From JANYJZ01 sp964523395 (GTDB taxonomy: Bacteria > Bacteroidota > Ignavibacteria > UBA10030 > SZUA-254), in the NCBI GenBank assembly GCA_964523395.1, contig CAZFXS010000006.1:169661-233660 (forward strand): a DNA stretch of 64,000 bases, given 5' to 3'. A program made the translations under genes and the position numbers. The notes under the pieces were generated by a model. That model did not search any database. It was not told where the DNA came from and worked only from the letters and a program-made list of their open reading frames with translations. The stretch's first letter is position 1, and each line of letters starts with the position of its first letter. This document shows positions 33,390 through 42,868 of this stretch, in pieces.

Positions 33390-36300
33390 TTAAAAATAGA
33401 TTTTGAGAGTTGTGAGACCGCGCTTGCCTGTTGTAACCCTGATAGTTTTCTCTTTGAACGACACTTTAGTCCCGTTATCCTCAAGGGCATTTGTCGTCAT
33501 CACCCGTAACGGAATTTTCTGAAGCTCAAGCTGTGCTTCTGATGCGGTATCCGACGTATTATACCATTGAACAATCCACGCGTTATCTTCTTCCGCTTTT
33601 TTGATCGTCGTGAGAATAAGGTTTGACGGTTGTAACCGGGCGAACGATTGCCAGAGAGGAAGTTTTGGTTTAACTACTCCTGTGCGTTCCCGCCTTACCG
33701 GAAGAAGCGGGTTGTTAAGTTCATACCCCCGCTGTACTGTTAACGACTCTTCGACGCGCCCTCTGTGAGGATACAATGAATATTCAATCGAATGTTCCCC
33801 CCTGTCGGCTGTCGGATCAGGCCATTTCGGCGACCGGAGGAGCGAAAGGCGTATCGTATTTCCCTTAATGTCGTATCCGTATTTAGATTTGTTGAGAAGG
33901 CTGACGCCGTAATTATCCTGTGATATATCCGCCCAGCGCTGGGCAGGCACTTCCACTTTCGCGGAATCCCACCGGCTTGTCATTGCTGTTGAGCGCTTAA
34001 TGGAACCGTAGGGAATTTCGTACGTGGCCACTGTATCCTGCACTGATAATGGAAATGCCACCTTTAACATCGTCTTTTCTTCCCACCAGTCAACATCGGT
34101 TTTGAAATCAATCCGGTCGATGCCGTCATACAATATGATATCCTGCGTGAAAAATGTGGATGGAAAATCTTCCGCCGGGAAATCTTTTTTAACTCCCGGT
34201 TTCAGATAGTCCCTGGTGACGCGGAGTATGGCGCGCACCGGGCCCTTTTCAATGATCTCGATCTTGCGAAGTCTGGACGGATATTTTGTTCCCGTAAGCC
34301 CGATATTCCATGCGTCCCATGCCGAAGGTTTGTCTTCAAGAATCTGGAGCTCATTTCCATATCCGCTCAGCAATTCCTTGTTAAAACGTTTATCAATAAT
34401 ACTGTTGATCCATCCGGTGGCGGTATCAAGTGTGACTGCAAAATAACTATTCCCGATACTGTGTGAAGAAGTTGTCAGTTGTGTCAACTGCAGTTGCGAC
34501 GGCTCCACACGCAAAACAAACGTCGCGTATCCCATCGCCGGAACATTGGGAGCAACAAACATTATGCTCTGGTGATATTTATCTTCAGTTATGATTTGCG
34601 AGGAAAGGCGCCTTCCCTGCTGGTCATAGACCTCATACTGTTTGTTATCCGGAAGTGTGAACACAACAAGGTCGCTTCGTTCCCACGACAGAGGATTGAA
34701 AACGATCAGCGGGACTCCCTCCTGGATAGATGACGTATTGATATTGCCGGCTATCGTTGTCAGCGCTTGTGTCAGTTCGTGTTTGCCTGCAGATTCTGCA
34801 GACCGGTACCGGTCTTTGGCATCGATATAAATTTCACGGATGCCCGAGCCGGGAAGAATGTCATGAAACTGGTTGAAGAGTACATTCTGCCATGCGGATT
34901 GCAGATCAGCAGACTGATACGGTTTGTTATACAACGAAGCAATGGAAGAAAATTTCTCCGCGTTGGTCAGCAATACTTCACTTTTACGGTTCAATTCCTT
35001 TATCGCCGCCTGCGTTGTATATGTACCCTGATGATATTCTAAGTATAACTCATCATTCCAAACCGGAATTTTTGTCAGGTCCTGCTGCCTGAGCCAGGCG
35101 AGATATGTCGCTGTGTTGCCATACTCAATTGATGGATAAATGTCCAGAGTTTTGAGCCGTTCAATTCTGTCTATCATTTCCATGGAAGGGCCGCCGCCAT
35201 GATCACCTACGCCGAAGAGTACCATCATCTTCGTCATGCCTGTGTTTGCTTCAAACTGCCGCATCCAGTCGACAAGCTGGTACGGATTGCTGATCTCATT
35301 CACGTAATCAAACGGGAAATAGCTGAGAATTTTTGAGCCGTCCGGACTTTCCCACCAGAATAATCGATAGGGAAACACGGTCTTTTCATTCCAACCGATT
35401 TTCTGCGTGATGAACGCATCAATACCGGCACTCTGATAGAACATCGGCATGTTGCCGTTGTAACCGAACGAGTCGGGATTCCATCCGATCTTCACATCAA
35501 CACCAAACTTTTTCCTGAAATATTTTTTTGCGTACAGCAAATGCCGCATCCACGACTCACCGCTCGGCAGGTTGCAATCGGGCTCCACCCACATCCCTCC
35601 CGTAATTTCCCAACGCCCGTCTTTCACCCGCTGCTGGATTCCTTTAAACACTTCGGGATAGAGTTTTTCCATCCAGTCATAATACGCGGCAGCACTCTGC
35701 GTATAAGTAAAATCAGGGCGCGCGTTCATAATATTGAACACGGATGTAAATGTATTTTTGCATACTTCAATTGTTTCCTTATCCCGCCAGAGCCAGGCGG
35801 CATCGATATGCGCATTAGCGTCAAAATAGAGCGTGAACCGTTTTGCGTAATCGCTGACAGGTTTCAACTTTGGCCGTTGCTCCGCAACCGATTGCAAAAA
35901 TTTCTCAGGATTGCCATCGGCAAGAGCCTTTACATTGATGTTGCCTGCAACTGATTGCAAAATATTATGTAATTCTGCTTTCTCGTTTCGCTTCATTGAG
36001 GATTTATCAATACCCGGATCTTCTTTTTTCCGGGCGTTAGTTTGATATGTGTCGAAACTCAGAAGTTTCTGCCCTGTCCGGAACGACAATGCAAGATCAT
36101 CTACTGTCTGGCGAATACTTTTGGATTGCTCGGAAGCAAGTTCGGCGCGGATGAGGCGAAGAGGTCCGCCGGTATTTATTGCCTTGATGGTAATGACAAA
36201 CTTTTGTCCCGGCATGGCATTGTTTGTCAGTTCAAAATCCCCATCCCACGGAAAATGCCCGCGGCTTTCACCGTTCACCCAAAGGTAACCGTAATCATCA

Positions 36301-36644
36301 ACAGAAAGCAGTAACCTTAGAGAACCCTGTACATCATGTCCGAGGATTTTCTTCGGCAGGACAATTTCTTTCCGTATCCAGCATGAATCGAGGTACACCG
36401 ATTCATCAAGCTTGAGATTATTCCATTGTGAATCATCAAACTGAAGAGAAGTCGGATCTCCTTTCATGGAACGAAGCGATTTTATGTCGGGGCTGATGCG
36501 CCAATTGTTATATGAAAGTTTGCCGAGGGAATCCAGAGCTGTTGTCAGTTTGTCTACGTTGGTCTGAGCAACAGCGTATAGTGATAAGACAACGGATAAC
36601 AGGAGGACAGCGGACAAACGGAAAAATGAAGTGGATGAGTTCAT
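33390..36644 (-). CDS. Secreted GH38 alpha-mannosidase
   Basis: A 1084-residue exported alpha-mannosidase. The start is ATG 36644; the longer frame begins with a TTG at 36674. Residues 1-27 are a signal peptide whose core (LSAVLLLSVVLSLYAVAQ) is encoded by repeat-like DNA (36590-36624). A beta-sandwich (about 75-170) precedes the catalytic barrel with zinc ligands AHID (278-281) and nucleophile D391 in GWNPDSFGY, then GH38 middle and C-terminal domains. It acts on alpha-mannosides, retaining mechanism. It begins an operon with GH36 and the sigma54 activator, with a promoter at 36715-36743. Confidence 0.9.
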   Translation of the reverse strand: MNSSTSFFRLSAVLLLSVVLSLYAVAQTNVDKLTTALDSLGKLSYNNWRISPDIKSLRSMKGDPTSLQFDDSQWNNLKLDESVYLDSCWIRKEIVLPKKILGHDVQGSLRLLLSVDDYGYLWVNGESRGHFPWDGDFELTNNAMPGQKFVITIKAINTGGPLRLIRAELASEQSKSIRQTVDDLALSFRTGQKLLSFDTYQTNARKKEDPGIDKSSMKRNEKAELHNILQSVAGNINVKALADGNPEKFLQSVAEQRPKLKPVSDYAKRFTLYFDANAHIDAAWLWRDKETIEVCKNTFTSVFNIMNARPDFTYTQSAAAYYDWMEKLYPEVFKGIQQRVKDGRWEITGGMWVEPDCNLPSGESWMRHLLYAKKYFRKKFGVDVKIGWNPDSFGYNGNMPMFYQSAGIDAFITQKIGWNEKTVFPYRLFWWESPDGSKILSYFPFDYVNEISNPYQLVDWMRQFEANTGMTKMMVLFGVGDHGGGPSMEMIDRIERLKTLDIYPSIEYGNTATYLAWLRQQDLTKIPVWNDELYLEYHQGTYTTQAAIKELNRKSEVLLTNAEKFSSIASLYNKPYQSADLQSAWQNVLFNQFHDILPGSGIREIYIDAKDRYRSAESAGKHELTQALTTIAGNINTSSIQEGVPLIVFNPLSWERSDLVVFTLPDNKQYEVYDQQGRRLSSQIITEDKYHQSIMFVAPNVPAMGYATFVLRVEPSQLQLTQLTTSSHSIGNSYFAVTLDTATGWINSIIDKRFNKELLSGYGNELQILEDKPSAWDAWNIGLTGTKYPSRLRKIEIIEKGPVRAILRVTRDYLKPGVKKDFPAEDFPSTFFTQDIILYDGIDRIDFKTDVDWWEEKTMLKVAFPLSVQDTVATYEIPYGSIKRSTAMTSRWDSAKVEVPAQRWADISQDNYGVSLLNKSKYGYDIKGNTIRLSLLRSPKWPDPTADRGEHSIEYSLYPHRGRVEESLTVQRGYELNNPLLPVRRERTGVVKPKLPLWQSFARLQPSNLILTTIKKAEEDNAWIVQWYNTSDTASEAQLELQKIPLRVMTTNALEDNGTKVSFKEKTIRVTTGKRGLTTLKIYF
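36590..36624. repeat. CGGATAAC / GGACAGCGGACA repeat within the GH38 signal peptide
   Basis: Short-period degenerate repeat related to 21330-21372; read in frame on the minus strand it encodes the hydrophobic core of the GH38 signal peptide. Confidence 0.5.
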
Positions 36645-36714
36645 GGCATCTTGATTTTGGAGGTTAATGCGCAATAACGAAGGAAATTAAGTGTATTGGT
36701 GGTGCGATGGTGTT

Positions 36715-36743
36715 AATGTATGATTTCGGAGGGGGAAGCGCAA
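36715..36743 (-). promoter_or_regulatory. Promoter of the GH38-GH36-activator operon
   Basis: Minus-strand -35 TTGCGC (36738-36743) and -10 TACATT (36715-36720) with a 17-nt spacer, 71 nt before ATG 36644. The -10 lies just outside the end of the upstream membrane-protein gene. Confidence 0.45.
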
Positions 36744-36758
36744 GTCCAAAACAGACGA

Positions 36759-38777
36759 TTATTTTTCTCCGGCAACAATATCCCGTTCGATGGAGCTTAT
36801 GTTCGGATCGTTCGGTGCGATCTGACGGTATTTTTCGAGGTATGTCCTCGCGGACGAAAAATCTTTTATCTCAATGTAGCATAGCGCGGCATTTCTGTAC
36901 GGCTGGGGGTATTGCGGTTGCTCGCTTATCGCTTTTAAAAAGTACGGTATCGCGACACTGCATGGCCGGCGTAATTTCAACTGCGTCAGGCCGATGTTGT
37001 TCAGCACTACTTCAGAGCGGGGATTCAATTCCAATGCTTTGTCAAACGCGTCCAATGCTTCCCTGAACTGCCGGTGTTCCCCGTAACTAACGCCAAGGTT
37101 AAGGTAGACAATCCATTGTTTTAGCCCCAGATCAATCGCTTTGTTAAATGACCGTATTTTCTGGTTTACATCTCCTTCAAGCCGCACGAATGCCATTCCC
37201 CTGTTCGACCAGATGCGGGCATTCAGAGAGTCGAGCGCGATAAATTTATCAAGATACTCCAGTGATTTCGGGATATTGTTTGCCGTGCGGTAATATACCG
37301 CGAGTTCTTCAAACGCGTTGGTAACCGCAATCCTCCCCCACAATTGTGTGTCTTCCAGATGTTCAAACCTGGCAACGGCGCTTTCTTCACGTGCGTTGAC
37401 CGTAACCCATCCGGCTGTGGAGCAGAATGTTATAAGTGTCAGCCCGGTCACCATCCGGCGTGATATTTTCTCCAGTTGAACCATTTCGAACAGAATAATG
37501 CCCGCGCTAAATGCAACACCGAGTATCAGCGGCGCAAGCAGGTCCCAGTCCCTGCTCATCCCAAGCGTCGCATTTACTACGATAACAAATCCCAGCGTAC
37601 ACCCGGTAATCAGGAAAAGAAAACGCCAGACGTCTTCTCTGAAAATATTTCTCCATAATACAACGATGCCCGCAAGAATAATCACAACCGCGAACGGCGA
37701 AATCAACAGCAGTAAATTTGAAACATCAAGAACGTGCGCCCACGAAAAAAGCGTATAAGCCTGGTAATCGCCAACAGAACCTGTTACCGGCAGAAGATGT
37801 TTTTCGCTCTTGAGAAATACATCAAGGAATGTTTCGAGTGAATACCCCGAAACCCACAGCAATGCCGCACCCGTCAACACGGCAGCTGCAAGACAACTTA
37901 CAGCGGCTACCGCTCCTTTCGACCTCCACGCACTGTACACGATATATATCAATGACGGAAAAAACACTACCATCCCGAAATGACAGCTAAAGAGAATGCC
38001 AAACGCTACCGAAGGCACAAGCGGATTCAATTCCTTTCTAAGAAACGCTGTCCCGGTAATACAATAAAGTAATACAGCGGTGTACGTAGGTGAATAATTT
38101 TCGATATATCCGAAGAACAGGGCACTGCCGCCTGAAGCAAGAACAAAAAGCGAGAATACGACACGGTCAATTGTTTCCCGAAACAACTTGCGTGAAAAAA
38201 ACATCAGTATCGCAATCGCGCCCACACCCGATGCGAGTGCAACAATCTGATATGCCAGTTGATGGCTCGGTTCGAAATTCAGCGATGAGAGAAATTTATC
38301 TATGGTAATGAGAATAAAAGAGACAAGCGGCTCGTTATGAAAAGCGGTACTCGGAATATGTTCCGTGCCGGGAAATGTCGGCAATGTCCTCAACACCATT
38401 GAACCGTCACCGAGCAACGATGTTTTTGCGTTCCCAACCCAAAACAGCGTTCCCGCGGCCGCAAGTGTAACAAATGAAAACAGATAACCGGAAAATGCTC
38501 CGTTATGAAATATCTGACCGGAGAACCTTTTTATCTTACTTACTATTACTAGCTGAACAGAAGGAAGAAGTGCAAGCACCATGATCACTATGGCAGGAAC
38601 ACTTACAAACAAGGGCAAAAAACCGAAATGATGAACCCCCCAATTCCACCAGGATGGGTTAACAACACCAACGATATACAACAATACGATGCCAATACCG
38701 GCAGCCATAAAAACTTTATTCAGCAACTCGGGTTTGCCGGCACCGGATTCGCTTTTCAATTGCGCTGGGGTGTTCAT
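36759..38777 (-). CDS. Polytopic membrane protein with C-terminal TPR repeats
   Basis: A 672-residue protein: after a short polar N-terminus there are about 11-12 transmembrane helices (residues 22-450), with a first periplasmic loop after helix three containing TSLLGDGSMVLRTLP, then a soluble C-terminal half (about 470-670) of at least four TPR units (for example NNIPKSLEYLDKFIALDSLNARIWSNRG). The layout is that of PMT/TMTC-like glycosyltransferases, but no decisive catalytic motif was identified. It lies 30 nt below the outer-membrane protein gene in the transporter operon; a role in glycan or surface-protein modification is inference. Confidence 0.7.
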   Translation of the reverse strand: MNTPAQLKSESGAGKPELLNKVFMAAGIGIVLLYIVGVVNPSWWNWGVHHFGFLPLFVSVPAIVIMVLALLPSVQLVIVSKIKRFSGQIFHNGAFSGYLFSFVTLAAAGTLFWVGNAKTSLLGDGSMVLRTLPTFPGTEHIPSTAFHNEPLVSFILITIDKFLSSLNFEPSHQLAYQIVALASGVGAIAILMFFSRKLFRETIDRVVFSLFVLASGGSALFFGYIENYSPTYTAVLLYCITGTAFLRKELNPLVPSVAFGILFSCHFGMVVFFPSLIYIVYSAWRSKGAVAAVSCLAAAVLTGAALLWVSGYSLETFLDVFLKSEKHLLPVTGSVGDYQAYTLFSWAHVLDVSNLLLLISPFAVVIILAGIVVLWRNIFREDVWRFLFLITGCTLGFVIVVNATLGMSRDWDLLAPLILGVAFSAGIILFEMVQLEKISRRMVTGLTLITFCSTAGWVTVNAREESAVARFEHLEDTQLWGRIAVTNAFEELAVYYRTANNIPKSLEYLDKFIALDSLNARIWSNRGMAFVRLEGDVNQKIRSFNKAIDLGLKQWIVYLNLGVSYGEHRQFREALDAFDKALELNPRSEVVLNNIGLTQLKLRRPCSVAIPYFLKAISEQPQYPQPYRNAALCYIEIKDFSSARTYLEKYRQIAPNDPNISSIERDIVAGEK

Positions 38778-38807
38778 TTGTTAACGGGGAATGGCCGGGC
38801 GTTCTGT

Positions 38808-39410
38808 TTAAAAAAGGTAAACATTGATTCCCATTTCCAGGCGTATGCCTCCGAAGTCGCCATAGAGATTTTTCTCAAGCGACCTGCGGTAATCGTATAT
38901 GAGATCCGCGTAGAGCGACATGCTTCCGTCGCCCGGAATATTTTCGAGCCCCACGCCACCGAAAAATCCGAATTTTTTTGGCAGTTCTTCAGATTGCTCG
39001 GGCTGTCCGGGACGGGAAGAAATCTGTTCCACGGTGACATAGTTGGCTCCGGCCTGAAAGCGTATTGAGGTCCGCTTAGTAACAAACTGTTTCGTCAGCA
39101 CACCGAGGTGAATAAACCGCTGTTTGAGCGTCACCGCGCTGTCATTCGCCACATCAAAATATCCATCGGATTTGAACCAGGCAATATCGCCGATTAGATA
39201 AAAGAAATCATTGCTTACCGGAAATCCGATGCCGAATCCGTAAATAAGATCGGAACGCGAATTGTAGACTGTTTCAAATTTCGGGTTGGAAGGAAAGAAG
39301 AGTCCGCCGTGAGCGGTATAATAGACAGGAAGTTTTACGTCGCCCTGCGCAAGCACAGATCCTGAAAACATAATAACGCTACAACAAACAGCAAGCAACG
39401 ATAATTTCAT
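38808..39410 (-). CDS. Outer-membrane beta-barrel protein
   Basis: A 200-residue exported protein (signal peptide 1-21, FSGSVLAQ). The rest alternates hydrophobic and polar residues in short strands with glycine/tyrosine-rich turns and ends in an aromatic residue (INVYLF), the usual outer-membrane insertion signal, and fits an 8-stranded barrel of the OmpA/OmpW size class. It has no peptidoglycan-binding domain. It follows the ABC permease gene by 27 nt and may provide an outer-membrane route or structural role for that system; specific function unknown. Confidence 0.7.
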   Translation of the reverse strand: MKLSLLAVCCSVIMFSGSVLAQGDVKLPVYYTAHGGLFFPSNPKFETVYNSRSDLIYGFGIGFPVSNDFFYLIGDIAWFKSDGYFDVANDSAVTLKQRFIHLGVLTKQFVTKRTSIRFQAGANYVTVEQISSRPGQPEQSEELPKKFGFFGGVGLENIPGDGSMSLYADLIYDYRRSLEKNLYGDFGGIRLEMGINVYLF

Positions 39411-39437
39411 TTCTTTTCCTTTCTCACAAAGATTATT

Positions 39438-40370
39438 TCAATTCTTGCGCGGACGGTCAAGCAGTACCGCAGAAAGAATCACCACACCCAACAAAATCAT
39501 CTGCACATATGAACTCACGTTCAGTAAATTCAAACCATTCCTCAGTACACCAATCAGCATGGCACCAATAAAGGTTCCGATAACTGATCCGCGCCCGCCA
39601 AAGAGGCTTGTGCCACCAACAACAACAGCCGCGATCACATCTAACTCATACATTAACCCGGCATTTGGTTGGCCGGAGTTCATTCTCGAAGAAAGAAGGA
39701 CTCCGCTCAAAGAAGCGAGCACACCGCAAATGACATAGACACCGAGAATAATTCTGTCCGTATGAACTCCTGAAAGCCGCGCCGCTTCCGCATTCCCTCC
39801 AACCGCATAGACATATCTTCCGAACCGTGTCCGGTTAAGAATAATATAGGCAATAACGTAAATGACAATCATGATAATTGTAGGAACAGGGATCCCTGCA
39901 ACCCTGCCGCTTCCAAGGAAGCTGAATTGTTCGGGGAGCCCCCACACAGGCCTTCCGTCAGTGTACATGAACGCCGCGCCGCGCCAGATGGTCATGAGCG
40001 CAAGCGTGACAATGAATGGGGTAATCTTCAGTTTTGTAATAAATACTCCGGCAATCGCTCCTGACGTTGCACCAATCAATAATCCTGCCGACGTCGCTAA
40101 CAGCAACGCGACCGGAAATGAAACGTTCATCAGCAAAATGCTTGAGACAATGACACCGGTAAATGCCACAAGCGCTCCGACGGACAAATCAATTCCTGCA
40201 GTCAGAATGACAAACGTCATCCCTACTGCAATAATCGCAATAATAGATGTTTGAAGTGAAATATTCAGGATATTATCAGCAGTGAAAAAATACGGAGAGA
40301 GCAACGCGAAGAGAAGAATTTCAATGAGGAGGACGACCGCAATGCCATATTCACCGAGAAATTTCTTCAT
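39438..40370 (-). CDS. Ribose/galactoside-type ABC transporter permease (second copy)
   Basis: RbsC/MglC-family inner-membrane permease of 310 residues with eight or more hydrophobic helices and the family motifs LTAGIDLSVGALVAFTGV and YVYAVGGN-EAARLSGV. I prefer ATG 40370 (MKKFLGEYG); the longer frame to 40412 adds 14 codons made of repeat DNA (40387-40414) that overlaps the ATPase gene. It is the fourth gene of a set: permease (42869-43822), binding protein, ATPase, this permease. Two permeases with one ATPase suggests a heterodimeric channel. Confidence 0.9.
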   Translation of the reverse strand: MKKFLGEYGIAVVLLIEILLFALLSPYFFTADNILNISLQTSIIAIIAVGMTFVILTAGIDLSVGALVAFTGVIVSSILLMNVSFPVALLLATSAGLLIGATSGAIAGVFITKLKITPFIVTLALMTIWRGAAFMYTDGRPVWGLPEQFSFLGSGRVAGIPVPTIIMIVIYVIAYIILNRTRFGRYVYAVGGNAEAARLSGVHTDRIILGVYVICGVLASLSGVLLSSRMNSGQPNAGLMYELDVIAAVVVGGTSLFGGRGSVIGTFIGAMLIGVLRNGLNLLNVSSYVQMILLGVVILSAVLLDRPRKN

Positions 40371-40386
40371 AGATCTTGGAATAGAT

Positions 40387-40414
40387 GTCATTTGTAATTG
40401 GTCATTTGTCATTA
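40387..40414. repeat. TCATTTGTAATTGGTCATTTG degenerate repeat at an ATPase/permease gene junction
   Basis: Tandem near-copies of a TCATTTG(TAATTGG) unit spanning the 3' end of the ATPase gene and the spacer before the permease start. Confidence 0.6.
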
Positions 40415-41913
40415 AAAGCGTTCTCTGCTTTTTCGCCTGTTGCCATCATCATAACGCGTTCCTGTGTTGCTTCACTCCTCTTCAGCGAACCCATGATTCG
40501 TCCTTCACACATCACCATAATCCGGTCGCTCACGCCGAGCAGTTCCGGCAAATCGGACGAGATGACGATAATTCCCACACCCTCTTTCGCGAGGCGGTTG
40601 ATGAGCTGGTAAATTTCGTACTTCACGCCAACATCAATTCCTGCTGTCGGTTCATCGAATATCAGTACTTTGGATTTTGTAAAGAGCCAGCGGGCAAGGA
40701 CAACTTTCTGCCGGTTCCCGCCACTGAGATGTTCAACATGTTGTTCCATGCCGGGAGTTTTTATCCGCAAATCATTGATATACTGTTCAGCCACGCCAGA
40801 CTCTTTTGAACGATCGATAAATATGCCTTTGACAAGCTCATTCAAATTAGAGAGCGTCACATTTTCGCGGACGCCCATCTGCATAATCAATCCGTAAGTG
40901 TTCCGGTCTTCTGTAAGCAATCCAATTCCATTGTCAATTGCTTCGCGCGGCGACTTTGGAGAAATTTCTTTTCCTTCGAGAACAATCTTGCCGCTTTCTT
41001 TCGGATCTGCACCGAAAATAACGCGGGCAAGCTCGCTCCGGCCTGCACCAACGAGTCCTGCAAAACCAAGTATTTCTCCGCGGTATAACGAAAAATCAAT
41101 ATCCTTCAAGATTCCGCTGTTAAGATTTTCAACCCGGAGAATTTCATTCCCTTTTTCCAGTTCAAGCTTTGGATATTCCTGTTCAAGTTCACGCCCCACC
41201 ATCCACCGTACAAGACTGCGTTTATCCGCTTCCGTAACAGCACATGAATGAATAAACGTACCATCGCGCAGAACGGTGATGCGATCACCGATCTCAAAAA
41301 TCTCTTCCAGCCGGTGAGAGATATAAATAATGCCTACACCTTCACCCTTCAGTACACGGATGACTTTAAAGAGATTTTTCATCTCGTTATCGGTGAGAGG
41401 TGCAGTCGGTTCGTCCATGGCAAGAATGCGGACTTTTTTGGACAGCGCCTTCGCAATTTCGACCATCTGGCGCTGGGCGATGCTCAATGTTCTGACCGGA
41501 ACCGAAGTGGGAATTGACTCACCGAGGGTTTCCAGAACTTTTTTCGCAGACGCATGCATTGCAGGATAATCGATAAACGGACTCCCCGATTTTTTCGGCT
41601 CATTGCCGAGAAAGATATTTTCCGCGACGGAAAGTTCGGGGACAAGTTTGAAATCCTGATATATCATGCCGATGCCATGTTTCCGGGCATCAGAAGGAGA
41701 GGAAATGTCGATCTCTGTTCCGTCAATGGAAATTTTCCCGCCATCTTTGGGGATAGCTCCGGAAAGAATCTTCATGAGCGTCGATTTCCCGGCGCCGTTC
41801 TCGCCAAGCAGGCAATGGAATTCACCCGCACGGAGTTCAAAACTGACATCCTGAAGCGCGAGTACTCCGGGATACTGTTTCCGTATCCCGCTCATGTGAA
41901 GAAGCGGGCTCAT
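40402..41913 (-). CDS. Ribose/galactoside-type ABC transporter ATPase (RbsA/MglA family)
   Basis: A 503-residue protein with two fused ABC domains. The first has Walker A GENGAGKST, Q-loop and a signature LSIAQRQ; the second has a degenerate Walker A (GLVGAGRSE) and signature LSGGNRQKV with Walker B VLIFDEPTAGID. This arrangement is characteristic of sugar importers of the RbsA/MglA/XylG type. Its ATG begins immediately after the binding-protein stop. The last codons lie in repeat DNA (40387-40414). Sugar unknown; neighbouring GH38 and GH36 genes point to mannose, galactose or short oligosaccharides. Confidence 0.93.
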   Translation of the reverse strand: MSPLLHMSGIRKQYPGVLALQDVSFELRAGEFHCLLGENGAGKSTLMKILSGAIPKDGGKISIDGTEIDISSPSDARKHGIGMIYQDFKLVPELSVAENIFLGNEPKKSGSPFIDYPAMHASAKKVLETLGESIPTSVPVRTLSIAQRQMVEIAKALSKKVRILAMDEPTAPLTDNEMKNLFKVIRVLKGEGVGIIYISHRLEEIFEIGDRITVLRDGTFIHSCAVTEADKRSLVRWMVGRELEQEYPKLELEKGNEILRVENLNSGILKDIDFSLYRGEILGFAGLVGAGRSELARVIFGADPKESGKIVLEGKEISPKSPREAIDNGIGLLTEDRNTYGLIMQMGVRENVTLSNLNELVKGIFIDRSKESGVAEQYINDLRIKTPGMEQHVEHLSGGNRQKVVLARWLFTKSKVLIFDEPTAGIDVGVKYEIYQLINRLAKEGVGIIVISSDLPELLGVSDRIMVMCEGRIMGSLKRSEATQERVMMMATGEKAENAFNDK

Positions 41914-42840
41914 TTAATTCGAGGCGGCTTTCGAAAGGGATTCTTTATCGACAATTCCAACTTCAACGGGAACTTTCGATGGCAGTTGCGTACCCGCAAA
42001 GTATTCCTGTATTTTCATGACTGTGGTACTGCCGATTTTCTTTGGGTACTGAATGACATCTGCTTTAAGTGCTGTACCTTTGGTGATGGCATCAACGGCA
42101 GGTGGCGTTGCATCATATCCGACAATGCTCATCGAGCCACGGTTAAATTGCTGGACAGCATCAAGTGCACCTAATGCCGAGTCATCGTTAATACCGAAAA
42201 TACCATTCAGGTCGGGGTGTGCCTGTAACACATCTGCTGCGGCCTGCATGGCTTTATCACGCACACCTTCGCCATTCACATCCGCGACAATCTGGATATC
42301 TGGAAATTTTGCAAGAGCTGTCTTGAATCCCTGCACACGATCTAGCACCGATGTTACTGTGGGCTGACCGATAATGGCAACTTTCCCTTTTCCGCCGAGG
42401 ACTTTACCGAGATATTCCCCCGCCAGCGAGCCGCCGGCAACATTATCCGACGCGATATGGCACACTACGTCGCCTTCAAACGACGCGATGTCGGCGGTAA
42501 AGACAGGAATCTTTGCCTCATTCGCCTTTTTAATTGCCGCGCCGATTCCTCTTGAATCAACGGGGCACACGATAATTGCATCAACTTTTCTTGTAATAAA
42601 GTCTTCGATTTGGGCGCTCTGTTTTCCCAGGTCAAACTCGCCGGCGGTAATGATAAGTTCGTATCCATTTTTTGCCGCTTCGGTTTGCAATCCTTCTTCA
42701 AGATCTTTGAAGAACACATGCGCGCGTGTAAGAAGAGAGACGCCGATGACTTTGGTGGCTTTCATTTCTTCTTTTTTGCCGCAAGAAAATTGTATCAGGC
42801 TTAATAAAATAATTGTTATTACAAAAAATGTTTTTCTCAT
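41914..42840 (-). CDS. Periplasmic sugar-binding lipoprotein (RbsB type)
   Basis: A 308-residue substrate-binding protein. Signal peptide with lipobox FSC and lipidated C20. Mature part is the type I periplasmic fold with two lobes: KVIGVSLLTRAHVFFKDLEEGLQ opens it, then DAIIVCPVDSRGIGAAIKKA, DNVAGGSLAGEYLG and GIFGINDDSALGALDAV, typical of ribose/galactose-binding proteins. It is positioned between permease 1 and the ATPase with a zero-length junction to the latter. Confidence 0.92.
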   Translation of the reverse strand: MRKTFFVITIILLSLIQFSCGKKEEMKATKVIGVSLLTRAHVFFKDLEEGLQTEAAKNGYELIITAGEFDLGKQSAQIEDFITRKVDAIIVCPVDSRGIGAAIKKANEAKIPVFTADIASFEGDVVCHIASDNVAGGSLAGEYLGKVLGGKGKVAIIGQPTVTSVLDRVQGFKTALAKFPDIQIVADVNGEGVRDKAMQAAADVLQAHPDLNGIFGINDDSALGALDAVQQFNRGSMSIVGYDATPPAVDAITKGTALKADVIQYPKKIGSTTVMKIQEYFAGTQLPSKVPVEVGIVDKESLSKAASN

Positions 42841-42868
42841 ATCATTCCTTTTGAAATAGGTTTACTAT

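Noticed and set aside
36645..36674. TTG start 10 codons upstream of the GH38 ATG
   Set aside because: ATG 36644 gives a standard signal peptide; the TTG adds no conserved residues.
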